64,000 nucleotides of DNA. It comes from Actinomadura pelletieri DSM 43383 (lineage in GTDB: Bacteria; Actinomycetota; Actinomycetes; Streptosporangiales; Streptosporangiaceae). The stretch spans positions 806,001 to 870,000 of the forward strand of contig NZ_RBWU01000001.1 in the NCBI RefSeq assembly GCF_003634705.1, in the 5' to 3' direction. A model generated the notes under the pieces. The model did not search any database. It was given only the letters and a program-made list of their open reading frames with translations, and was not told the origin of the DNA. The position numbers were made by a program, and so were the translations under genes. Of the stretch, positions 28,316-35,819 are shown piece by piece (the stretch's first letter is position 1; every line of letters starts with the position of its first letter).

Positions 28316-29155
28316 GTGTTGAACGCGCATTCGGAGGAGGAAGCGGACGGCCAGGGACGGAATGGTGCGTCGGTGACGCGCCGGGCGGTCATCGGCGGTG
28401 TGGTAGGAGCGGGGCTGTTGGAGGTGATGTCCATCGCGTGCCCCGGCCACAATGGAGCCATGGCAGATGATCTTCCGGGAGGCCCGAATGCGCATCCCGG
28501 AGCGGGCGACGCGGCACCGTTCACGGCGGACGCCCCACGCGTGTACACCCGCGCACAATGGCAGGCGCGCCCACCGCGCCGCACCGCCCGGGTCATCAAC
28601 CGCCGTCCCGACCGCATCGTGGTCCACCACACGGCCACCCCGAACGCCAAGGATCGTTCGCTCGCCCACGCATTCGCGCTGTCCCGGTACATCCAGGACT
28701 TCCACATGAACAAGAACGGCTGGGACGACACCGGCCAGCAGCTCACCATCAGCCGCGGCGGCATCGTGATGGAGGGCCGCAACAGGAGCCTGCAGGCCGT
28801 CGAGACCGGTGCTCTCGCCGTCGGCGCGCAGGTCCTGCACCACAACGAGCACACCATCGGTATCGAGAACGAGGGCACCTACATGAAGAAGGGGGTGCCG
28901 CAGGACCTGTGGACATCTCTGGTGGAGGTGTGCGTCTGGCTCTGTAAGGCGTATTCGCTGGATCCGGCCGACGCCATTGTCGGGCACCGCGACTACAACA
29001 ACACCAGCTGTCCGGGCGACGTCCTGTACGCCCGTCTGCCCGAACTTCGGCGGGTGGTGGCGGAGCGCCTGAGCATGTCGCCGTCTCCGGGTAATGGCGT
29101 GGAGGCCTCCGGCCCCATTCTGCCGATTCTCCCGCGGCTGGACGGTCTCCACTGA
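28316..29155 (+). CDS. Exported N-acetylmuramoyl-L-alanine amidase (PGRP-like)
   Basis: The 279-residue protein begins with a hydrophilic stretch and a TAT-like segment (TRRAVIGGVVGAGLLEVMSI). The amidase_2/peptidoglycan-recognition domain covers residues ~90-260. It starts VYTRAQWQARPPRR, and the zinc ligands are in DRIVVHHTATPN (first His) and HRDYNNTSCPG (His and Cys). It would cut the amide bond between muramic acid and the stem peptide outside the membrane. The start is GTG at 28316 after a weak AAGGGGGA. The twin-arginine pair here is TRR rather than SRRxFLK, so Sec or TAT export is uncertain. It lies between rplI and dnaB but has its own promoter region. Confidence 0.85.
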   Translation: MLNAHSEEEADGQGRNGASVTRRAVIGGVVGAGLLEVMSIACPGHNGAMADDLPGGPNAHPGAGDAAPFTADAPRVYTRAQWQARPPRRTARVINRRPDRIVVHHTATPNAKDRSLAHAFALSRYIQDFHMNKNGWDDTGQQLTISRGGIVMEGRNRSLQAVETGALAVGAQVLHHNEHTIGIENEGTYMKKGVPQDLWTSLVEVCVWLCKAYSLDPADAIVGHRDYNNTSCPGDVLYARLPELRRVVAERLSMSPSPGNGVEASGPILPILPRLDGLH

Positions 29156-29727
29156 CGGGCATTGCGCCTTCTTCGCCACTCTGGAAACACGTTCTGACCA
29201 GTCTTCCCGGTTTGAGTGGTCGGTCGGCGTATATGGACTCTGGCTGAGAGTCGTCCGTCAGGGACTCAACAAGCCTTGGACACCTGCCGAGCGAGGCCTG
29301 TCCGGTGGCGATCCGTTGCCGTCGGGTCGGCGGTCAACGGTTTCATGGTGGTCAGGACGGGCGGGCCATTGATTCGCGGTCCGAGCGGGGCCAGACATAG
29401 GGGTAGGTCGCTCACCGATCGCGACGCCCTCGACTTCGCCTCCCCGGCGACCGGGCACCTGACGTTGCGCCCTACGCTTCGCCCGACCGTGCGAGGCCGC
29501 CTTCACACCGGGCCGGGAGATCGTGCGTGACCGCACAGCGAGCCGCTTCGTGCGCGTCCCGCGCCTCCGCGTCGTCATGCTTATGATTCGCCCGCGCTCT
29601 TGCCCCAGCCTGCCGCGGTCGGACGGTTCGCGCCGGAGTGATCACGCGAACCGCCGTCGGTGATGGGAGGAACGGCGGGAAGCTGGCCCGCGTTGCCGTC
29701 GTGAGGCCGTGCGGGCGCGCGAGGCGG
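29156..29727. other. Non-coding stretch between amidase and small SOS gene
   Basis: No credible gene, tRNA or repeat was seen in these ~570 bases. All open frames are short Arg/Pro-rich shadows. Confidence 0.4.
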
Positions 29728-29916
29728 TCACGTTTCGGGGGTCGTGTAGCGGGTGCGGCGGCGGGCGATCTCGGGGTCGATGCCCTCGACGAGCGACCAG
29801 ATGCCCGCGACCCGCTCCACCAGCGTCTCCGGGGGCAGACCGGTGAGGCCCTCCGCCGCCAGGTCGTCGATCGCCTGGGTCAGCCGGGCCATCCGCTCGC
29901 CGTGTGTGGAACACAT
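29728..29916 (-). CDS. Small hypothetical protein under an SOS box
   Basis: The 62-residue protein starts MCSTHGERMARLTQAIDDLA and continues LTGLPPETLVERVAGIWSLV, a regular helical pattern. No domain was recognised with certainty. It resembles the short N-terminal helical segment of actinobacterial DUF222/HNH endonucleases, but no nuclease part follows, so it is either a stand-alone small protein or a truncated remnant. On the minus strand, TACTAT lies six bases before the ATG, the spacing expected of a leaderless transcript with a -10 box. A LexA-type palindrome overlaps the start codon. Its neighbour is the MATE gene, 77 bp upstream on the same strand. Confidence 0.55.
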   Translation of the reverse strand: MCSTHGERMARLTQAIDDLAAEGLTGLPPETLVERVAGIWSLVEGIDPEIARRRTRYTTPET

Positions 29917-29920
29917 GTTC
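29909..29920. promoter_or_regulatory. LexA/SOS box overlapping a start codon
   Basis: GAACACATGTTC (29909-29920) matches the actinobacterial LexA consensus CGAAC-N4-GTTCG in both GAAC/GTTC arms. On the minus strand it reads TCGAACATGTGTTCCA and contains the ATG of the 62-residue gene. It lies immediately downstream of TACTAT. LexA bound here would block both transcription start and the gene start. Confidence 0.7.
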
Positions 29921-29992
29921 GAATAGTAGCGAGTGTGATGGCCGGTGCGGGTGCGCATCGCGGAATCGGCGCGGATCGGCGAGGGGTACCGA

Positions 29993-31324
29993 TCAACGGA
30001 CGGCGCCGGTGACCAACCAGCGATCGCCACGGGCGCGGAGCCCCAGGGTGAGCATCCGGACGAGCATCCAGAGCCCGATCGCCGCCCACAGCCCGATCAG
30101 GCCCGCGTCCACCTGATAGAGGACGATGGCTGCGGGGAGGAAGACGATCGTCGCGAGCAGGGAACTCACGGCGAGATACGCGCCGTCGCCCGCGCCGATC
30201 AGGATTCCGTCCAGGACGAAGACCACTCCGGCGACCGGTTGCTGCACCGCCACCAGGAGCAGCGAGACCAGCAGCCGGTCGCGGACGCCGCCGTCCGCGG
30301 TGAACAGGCCGGGCAGCCACGGCCGGACGGCGAGGATCGCCAGGCCGAACACGACGCCGCAGCCGACACCCCACCAGACCATCCGGCGGGTGACGGCGCG
30401 GGTGCCCGGAACGTCGGACGCGCCCAGATGGCGTCCGGTGATCGCCTGCCCGGCGATGGCGATGGCGTCGAGGGCGAACGCCAGCAGCGTCCACACCTGG
30501 AAACCGACCTGGTAGGCGGCGATCTCCTCGTCCCCCATGCGGGCCGCGATCGACGTTCCGACGAGAAGGACGACGCGGAGCGCCGCCGTCCGGACCACCA
30601 AGGCCAAGCCCGCCGTGGCCGACGTCCGCATCCCCGCCAGATCGGGACGAACCGGTGAGCCGTACCGTCGGGCGGCCCGCAGCACCACGGCGACGTAGAC
30701 GGCGGCGCTGCCGGTCTGGGCGAGGACCGTGCCCCACGCCGAGCCTGCGATCCCCCAGTCGAGGACGAGCACGAACACCACGTTGAGCAGCAGGTTCAGC
30801 GAGAAGCCCGCGATGGACACGACGAGGGGAGTGCGGGTGTCCTGGAGTCCGCGCAGCACGCCCGTCCCGGCGAGGACCACGAGCATGGACGGGATCCCGA
30901 AGAGGCTCACCCGCAGGTATGTCTCGGCGTACGGGGCGACGGTGGCGGACGCGCCGAACGCGTCGACGATCGTGGGCACCAGCGGCCAGCCGACCACGAT
31001 CAACGCGGCCCCGAGGGCGAGCGCGAGCCACATGCCGTCGATGCCCTGCCGGACGGCCGCCCGCATGTCCCCGGCGCCGACCTGCCGGGCGACCCCGGCC
31101 GTCGTCCCGTACGCGAGGAAGACGCACAGGTAGACGAGGGTGCTGAGGGCCTGACCGGCCACGCCGAGGCCGCCGAGCGGCGCGGTGCCGAGGTGTCCGA
31201 CGATCGCCGCGTCCGAGAGCAGGAACAGGGGTTCGGCGACGAGCGCACCGAAGGCGGGCACGGCCAGCCGCAGGATCTCGCGGTCGTGCGCGGTCGCGAG
31301 CCGCCGCCGGGAAGTCGTCGTCAC
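29993..31324 (-). CDS. MATE-family efflux transporter (DinF-like)
   Basis: The 443-residue membrane protein has twelve hydrophobic segments. It begins HDREILRLAVPAFGALVAEPLFLLSDAAIVGHLGTAPLGGLG, the signature of the DinF branch of MATE cation/drug antiporters. The second half repeats the pattern (GFQVWTLLAFALDAIAIAGQAITGRHLGA). It would export drugs or metabolites using an ion gradient. In some bacteria dinF is in the LexA regulon; here an SOS box lies just downstream at the small gene, not in front of this gene. It is transcribed away from dnaB. Confidence 0.92.
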   Translation of the reverse strand: MTTTSRRRLATAHDREILRLAVPAFGALVAEPLFLLSDAAIVGHLGTAPLGGLGVAGQALSTLVYLCVFLAYGTTAGVARQVGAGDMRAAVRQGIDGMWLALALGAALIVVGWPLVPTIVDAFGASATVAPYAETYLRVSLFGIPSMLVVLAGTGVLRGLQDTRTPLVVSIAGFSLNLLLNVVFVLVLDWGIAGSAWGTVLAQTGSAAVYVAVVLRAARRYGSPVRPDLAGMRTSATAGLALVVRTAALRVVLLVGTSIAARMGDEEIAAYQVGFQVWTLLAFALDAIAIAGQAITGRHLGASDVPGTRAVTRRMVWWGVGCGVVFGLAILAVRPWLPGLFTADGGVRDRLLVSLLLVAVQQPVAGVVFVLDGILIGAGDGAYLAVSSLLATIVFLPAAIVLYQVDAGLIGLWAAIGLWMLVRMLTLGLRARGDRWLVTGAVR

Positions 31325-31663
31325 CGCCCGAGGCTACCAGGCTGTAATTTTCCTAGCGAGTTCACGCCTTACATTCGGTCGGATCGTCGACTTTTCTTCG
31401 CGCACACCCGGTGGATGAAGTTCTCGCAGGTCAACCAGGGTGGTGCAAGGGCACTCCCCAGAACTTCCACAGAGTTGTCCACAGGTCGTGCACAACCCGC
31501 TCGGCGTGTCTGCACAGGCTGTCCACAGTGTTATCCACAGGCTGCTTTGCTCGCGGCGGCGTTGGCTCGGGAGAATGTCCGACGCTTCCGGTAGACGTGT
31601 GACTGGACGGTCGGTGATGGGCGGACGGGGCCGCCGGCGACCGAGACGAAGGGGGTGCGGACG
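31325..31663. other. Divergent region between MATE gene and dnaB
   Basis: About 340 bases without a gene. It contains the DnaA-box cluster listed separately and an AAGGGGG ribosome-binding site before dnaB. The remainder is unremarkable apart from an AT-richer stretch near 31340-31365. Confidence 0.5.
31475..31539 (+). promoter_or_regulatory. DnaA-box cluster upstream of dnaB
   Basis: TTGTCCACA (31475-31483) matches the preferred actinobacterial DnaA box. TTATCCACA (31531-31539) matches the general consensus perfectly. CTGTCCACA (31519-31527) differs by one base and lies 12 bp before the last. All are in the same orientation, 120-190 bases upstream of dnaB. DnaA control of dnaB is inference. 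Confidence 0.7.
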
Positions 31664-34600
31664 GTGAGCGTGGCCGAGATTGGACCTCCCGACCCCGAGT
31701 TCGAGCGCACCCCACCGCATGACATCTCCGCGGAACAGGGCGTCCTCGGCGGGATGCTGCTCTCCCAGGACGCCATCGCCGAAGTCGTCGAGCTGCTGCG
31801 CACGCCCGACTTCTACCGTCCGGCGCACCAGATCATCTACGACACGATCCTCGACCTGTACGGCCGTGGCGACCCGGCGGACGCCGTCACCGTGGCCGGC
31901 GAACTGACCAAGAACGGCGAGATCGGCCGCATCGGCGGCGCCCCCTACCTGCACACCCTGATTTCTTCGGTGCCCACCGCGGCCAACGCGGGGTACTACG
32001 CCAAGATCGTCCATGAGCGGGCGATCCTGCGGCGCCTGGTGGAGACCGGCACCCGCATCGTCCAGATGGGCTACGCCGCTGACGGGGCGGACGCCGACGA
32101 GGTCCTCGACCGCGCCCAGGCCGAGGTCTTCGCGATCGCCGAGAAACGCGCCGGAGAGGACTACGTCGCCCTCAGCGAGATCATGCCCGGCGCCCTGGAC
32201 GAGATCGAGGCCATCGGCAGCCGCGGCGGCCAGATGGTCGGCTGCCCCACCGGCTTCGCCGACCTCGACGCCCTCACCAACGGCCTCCACCCCGGCCAAA
32301 TGATCGTGGTCGCCGCCCGACCCGCCATGGGAAAGGCGACAAGTCTGGACACACCCCTCCCTACCCCAACCGGGTGGACCACGATGGGAGAGGTGTCCGT
32401 CGGCGACTACTTGATCGGAGCCGACGGCAAGCCGACACGTGTCGTCGCCGCGACCGAGGTCATGCACGACCGTCCCTGCTACGAGATCGAGTTCTCGGAC
32501 GGCGAAGTGATCGTCGCCGACGCCCAACACCAGTGGCGCACCACGACCCGCGCCACCCGCCGCCAACCCGACGAGCCCAGCGCGACCAAGGCCCGGCCCC
32601 ACACCGCGATCAACCGCGTCCAACGAACAACATCGGGCTCCGACGACCAGCCTCATGGGGCCGTCTCCTATCGACAGTCGATGGCCGAGGTCGCTTCGGT
32701 ATTGAGCCACGCCTTGCACGCGGTCCCTCAGCAACTCGGCGACGGCGCCGAGGCCCACGCAAGCACGGAGATCAGGGCGACCCATGCCCGGTCCGAAGTC
32801 GCAGCCAACTGTGTCCTCTCGGCGACGACGGCCGCTGACGACCAGCTTGATTCGTATCGCCAGGCGATGGCAGAGGCCGGTGCAGCGTTGAGCCACGCCC
32901 TGCACGCGGTCCCTCAGCAACTCGGCGACGGCGCCGAGGCCCACGCAAGCAGTGAGAACAGGGCGACCCATGCCCGGTCCGAAGTCGCAGCCAACTGTGT
33001 CCTCTCGGCGCCGGCGGCCGCTGACGACCAGCTTGATTCGTATCGCCAGGCGATGGCAGAGGTCGGTGCAGCGTTGAACCACGCCCTGCACGCGGTCCCT
33101 CAGCAACTCGGCGACGGTGCCGAGGCCGACGCGCGTGAGACCAGGGCGACCCGCAGCTGGTCCGTCGCCGAGATCGACCGCGATCAATGGGCGGCTCCGG
33201 ACGCCGACCGGCGATCTGTTGGGGTGGTGGACGTCGGTGCGGGCTCCAGAAGCGCCTTGCCCGCGGTCACTGGGCAATCGGGCCATCTCGGCGTTGCAGA
33301 CACGAGCACCACAAGCCCCCAGATTCGCTACGAATGCACCCGTCCTAACCAGGGGCTCCCACACCGAGCGGCACGTCCGACGAACTCTGCGGCCCCGACG
33401 CGGCCTCGACCGATCAAGACCACCGAAGAGATCGCCGCGACCGTACGCTGCGCCGACGACGACCGCCCGAACCATGCCGTCGAGGTGGCCGCCCCCTTCC
33501 AGCTTCCGAATGCAGACCTTCCCATCGAGCCCTACGTGCTCGGAGCATGGCTCGGGGATGGACGCAGCTGGGAAGGTGGCCTCACCTGCTTCGACAAGGA
33601 GATCCTGGAGGAGATCGAGGCGGCCGGACAGCCCGTCGAGCGGCACCCCACCCCGGGCCAGTTCGATCTCCCGGGCCTGACTCGCAAGATCAAAGAAGCG
33701 GGTCTGTGGCGGAACAAGCGCATCCCGGCTGCGTACCTGCGGGCGTCCGAGGACCAGCGGCGAGCGTTGCTGGCGGGGATGCTCGACACCACCGCACACG
33801 TGACCGAGACCGGGCGGGTGCAACTCGCGCTCGTCAACAAGCGGCTGGCCGAGGGCGTCCACGAGCTGATTCTCAGCCTCGGCCACCGCGCGACGATGAC
33901 GACCGAGACCTCGACCGTCCACCGGATCGATTTCACGCCCGCCGAGACGGTGTTCCGGTTGCCGCGCAAGGCGGCGCGGCAGCGTAAGAGCGTCCACCCC
34001 TCGACGCGGGTGCGGTACATCGTGGACGTCCGGCCGGTCGAGAGCGTGCCGGTGCGATGCGTCCAGGTCGACAACGCCGACCACATGTACCTGGCCGGAC
34101 GTTCCTGCATTCCGACGCACAACTCCACCCTCGCCCTTGACTTCGCGCGCGCCGCGTCCATCAAACACGGTCTGACCTCGGCGTTCTTCAGCCTGGAGAT
34201 GGGGCGCAACGAGATCACCATGCGGTTGCTGTCCGCGGAGGCGCGGGTGGCGCTGCACGCGATGAGATCGGGCACCATGCAGGACGAGGACTGGACGCGC
34301 CTCGCCCGGCGAATGAGCGAGGTCGCCGAGGCCCCGCTGTTCATCGACGATTCGCCGAACATGTCGATGATGGAGATCCGAGCCAAGTGCCGAAGGCTCA
34401 AACAGCAGCACGACCTGCGCCTCGTCATCGTCGACTACCTGCAACTGATGACATCGGGAAAGCGGGTCGAGAGCCGTCAGGTCGAGGTCTCGGAGTTCTC
34501 CCGCTCGCTGAAGCTCCTCGCGAAGGAGCTGGGTGTTCCGGTCATCGCGTTGTCGCAGCTCAACCGAGGTCCCGAGCAGCGGACGGACAAGAAACCCATG

Positions 34601-34804
34601 GTCTCCGACCTGCGCGAGTCGGGATCGATCGAGCAGGACGCGGACATGGTGATCCTGCTGCATCGCGAGGACGCCTACGAGAAGGAGTCACCGCGCGCCG
34701 GTGAGGCCGACCTGATCGTGGCCAAGCACCGTAACGGCCCCACCGCGACCGTCACCGTCGCCTTCCAGGGCCACTACAGCCGCTTCGTCGACATGGCCCA
34801 GTAG
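31664..34804 (+). CDS. dnaB: Replicative DNA helicase DnaB, interrupted by an intein
   Basis: The 1046-residue precursor contains DnaB, the hexameric helicase that unwinds DNA at the fork. The N-terminal domain (PHDISAEQGVLGGMLLSQDA, then YEHAIL-like helices to ~residue 140) and the linker precede the RecA-like motor. The Walker A motif is split: PAMGK | intein | STLALDFARAAS. Later motifs are AFFSLEMGRNEITMRLL, LRLVIVDYLQLM (Walker B), VIALSQLNRGPEQR and SDLRESGSIEQDADMVILLHR. Removing the 596-residue intein leaves about 450 residues, the normal size. GTG at 31664 is preferred over GTG at 31655 because AAGGGGG lies at proper spacing. DnaA boxes lie upstream. Helicase activity requires protein splicing. 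Confidence 0.97.
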   Translation: MSVAEIGPPDPEFERTPPHDISAEQGVLGGMLLSQDAIAEVVELLRTPDFYRPAHQIIYDTILDLYGRGDPADAVTVAGELTKNGEIGRIGGAPYLHTLISSVPTAANAGYYAKIVHERAILRRLVETGTRIVQMGYAADGADADEVLDRAQAEVFAIAEKRAGEDYVALSEIMPGALDEIEAIGSRGGQMVGCPTGFADLDALTNGLHPGQMIVVAARPAMGKATSLDTPLPTPTGWTTMGEVSVGDYLIGADGKPTRVVAATEVMHDRPCYEIEFSDGEVIVADAQHQWRTTTRATRRQPDEPSATKARPHTAINRVQRTTSGSDDQPHGAVSYRQSMAEVASVLSHALHAVPQQLGDGAEAHASTEIRATHARSEVAANCVLSATTAADDQLDSYRQAMAEAGAALSHALHAVPQQLGDGAEAHASSENRATHARSEVAANCVLSAPAAADDQLDSYRQAMAEVGAALNHALHAVPQQLGDGAEADARETRATRSWSVAEIDRDQWAAPDADRRSVGVVDVGAGSRSALPAVTGQSGHLGVADTSTTSPQIRYECTRPNQGLPHRAARPTNSAAPTRPRPIKTTEEIAATVRCADDDRPNHAVEVAAPFQLPNADLPIEPYVLGAWLGDGRSWEGGLTCFDKEILEEIEAAGQPVERHPTPGQFDLPGLTRKIKEAGLWRNKRIPAAYLRASEDQRRALLAGMLDTTAHVTETGRVQLALVNKRLAEGVHELILSLGHRATMTTETSTVHRIDFTPAETVFRLPRKAARQRKSVHPSTRVRYIVDVRPVESVPVRCVQVDNADHMYLAGRSCIPTHNSTLALDFARAASIKHGLTSAFFSLEMGRNEITMRLLSAEARVALHAMRSGTMQDEDWTRLARRMSEVAEAPLFIDDSPNMSMMEIRAKCRRLKQQHDLRLVIVDYLQLMTSGKRVESRQVEVSEFSRSLKLLAKELGVPVIALSQLNRGPEQRTDKKPMVSDLRESGSIEQDADMVILLHREDAYEKESPRAGEADLIVAKHRNGPTATVTVAFQGHYSRFVDMAQ
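32336..34123 (+). mobile_element. Class 3 intein in the DnaB Walker A motif
   Basis: The 596-residue intein starts with Ala (ATSLDTPLPTPTGWTTMGEV) after Lys of PAMGK and ends with His-Asn before Ser+1 of DnaB. It carries the WCT triplet that defines class 3 inteins: Trp in block B (DAQHQWRTTT), Cys in block F (VPVRCVQVDN) and Thr in block G (CIPTHN). The splice chemistry would use the block F Cys, not a residue at position 1. A DOD (LAGLIDADG-type) endonuclease domain is present (YVLGAWLGDG; LLAGMLDTTAHV), but block E has Thr where the second catalytic Asp is expected. About 270 extra residues, including 62-residue repeats, sit between blocks B and C. This makes it longer than typical class 3 DnaB inteins. 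Confidence 0.93.
32669..33150 (+). repeat. 186-bp in-frame tandem repeat inside the intein
   Basis: Units begin at 32669, 32855 and 33041, exactly 186 bases apart. The first two are complete and the third is a partial copy of about 100 bases that then diverges. Each encodes 62 residues beginning YRQxMAE, with LxHALHAVPQQLGDGAEA and RATHARSEVAANCVLS further on. Long blocks are identical at DNA level. No known domain was recognised; the residues suggest amphipathic helices. Confidence 0.92.
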
Positions 34805-34842
34805 CCGAAATCGCCTCGACGGCAGGACGTTACGCTGGGGGA

Positions 34843-35271
34843 ATGGTGGCAGGGAAGCGCCGCGCCCGGGTCGAGGACGTGCATGCCCTGGCCATGGAGA
34901 TGCCTCATGTCACCGTCGAGCACGGCAAGAGCGGCAACCCCGTCTACCAGGTCGGCGGAAAGTCATTCGTGTTCTTCCGCACTCCCCGCCCCGACGCGGT
35001 AGATCCCGACACCGGCGAACGCTACCCGGACGTGATCGTGTTCTGGGTGCCGTCCGAGTCGGACAAGCTGGCCCTCGTCCAGGACGAGAACTCGCCGTTC
35101 TTCACCACCCCCCACTTCGACGGCCACCGCTCAGTGCTCCTCCGCGCGAGCCGCGTCGGCGAGCTCACACTGGAAGAGCTGACGGAGGTCGTCCAGGACG
35201 CGTGGCTGTCACAGGCATCACGCAGACGAGCGGACGCATGGCTGCGCAACCATCCGGTCTCGGAGCCCTGA
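34843..35271 (+). CDS. MmcQ/YjbR family protein
   Basis: The 142-residue protein has the MmcQ/YjbR fold: VEDVHALAMEMPHVTVEHGK, YQVGGKSFVFFRTPRPDA, VFWVPSESDKLALVQDENSP, FFTTPHFDGHRSVLLRAS and the C-terminal helix LTEVVQDAWLSQASRRRADAW. The fold resembles CyaY and DNA-binding domains, but no specific function is known. It starts 38 bp after dnaB on the same strand and could be co-transcribed with it. A broken copy of its 3' end lies about 300 bp further on. Confidence 0.85.
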   Translation: MVAGKRRARVEDVHALAMEMPHVTVEHGKSGNPVYQVGGKSFVFFRTPRPDAVDPDTGERYPDVIVFWVPSESDKLALVQDENSPFFTTPHFDGHRSVLLRASRVGELTLEELTEVVQDAWLSQASRRRADAWLRNHPVSEP

Positions 35272-35510
35272 CAGCTCGTCGAAGCACAGCCGTGCTGGTC
35301 GCGATGCCGACCGAGGACGGTGAACTGCGGCGCCGACCCCCCCGAGCCGCCAGGCGACCGACCTGATTGAGCTGACGAATGGCCTTGAAAGCAAGCCTGA
35401 CGCGTCCTCATCGCGGGATGCAGATGGCTCTTGCGGAGGCCGTGTTGTGGAGCGCGGGCAGTCACCTCACGGGCGCCAGTCCCCAATTCAAGGTGACGAC
35501 CTCCCCAAGA

Positions 35511-35573
35511 GCAGCGGAGATCGTCCTAGACGCGCGCTTGTCGCAGACGTCGCGCAGGCGAGCGGACGCGTGA
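35511..35573 (+). pseudogene. Decayed duplicate of the MmcQ gene 3' end
   Basis: The frame reads AEIVLDARLSQTSRRRADA and stop. It aligns with EVVQDAWLSQASRRRADAW at the end of the MmcQ gene, and the DNA also aligns (for example GCGGACGC and GACGCG blocks). Upstream similarity is lost within about 40 bases. The short stretch is best explained as a leftover of a tandem duplication. Confidence 0.6.
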
Positions 35574-35675
35574 CTTCGAAACCGTCCGACCCCAGGCCCG
35601 ACGCCTGTGCTTCGCGGCATGAGGAAGTCCACGCAATGGCCGCCCTGGAGCCGTGGCGCGGAGCCCGGCCGGTAA

Positions 35676-35819
35676 GTGCTGGTGCCGGTTCTTGGGTGCG
35701 AGGTGAGCGACTTAAAGTTGGGGGACGTGGCGAGGCTGGGAGGGGGAGGGAGGGCGGAAAGTGTCGGTGCCGGTTTCTAGGGTGCTAGGTGACCGGCGTT
35801 GAGACAGGGGGACGTTGAG
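35676..35819 (+). repeat. Imperfect direct repeat before the NmrA-like gene
   Basis: Copy 1 (35676-35731) and copy 2 (35761-35819) share GGTGCCGGTT, GGGTGC, AGGTGA and GGGGGACGT in the same order, 85 bases apart. Copy 2 ends at the ribosome-binding site of the oxidoreductase gene. It looks like a duplicated promoter/leader segment and may serve as paired regulator sites. Confidence 0.55.

Larger units (their letters stand above)
35272..35819. other. Non-coding stretch with a decayed duplicate and direct repeats
   Basis: About 550 bases without an intact gene. It holds the MmcQ 3' remnant at 35511-35573 and a two-copy direct repeat before the NmrA-like gene, both listed separately. Confidence 0.5.

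Noticed and set aside
29156..29727. tRNA or small RNA gene
   Set aside because: No cloverleaf with a GGTTCGAATCC-type arm was found on either strand by eye; a tRNAscan run would settle it.
31475..31539. Chromosome replication origin
   Set aside because: Only three DnaA boxes, no dnaA or dnaN flanking, and no AT-rich unwinding region. A regulatory cluster is a better reading.
32336..34123. Frameshift or foreign gene inserted in dnaB
   Set aside because: The frame is continuous, and splicing blocks A, B, F and G with His-Asn-Ser at the end identify an intein.
31334..34663. A 1109-codon open frame on the minus strand opposite dnaB
   Set aside because: It mirrors the high-GC codon pattern of dnaB and its intein. 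No family motifs are seen, and dnaB is certain on the other strand.
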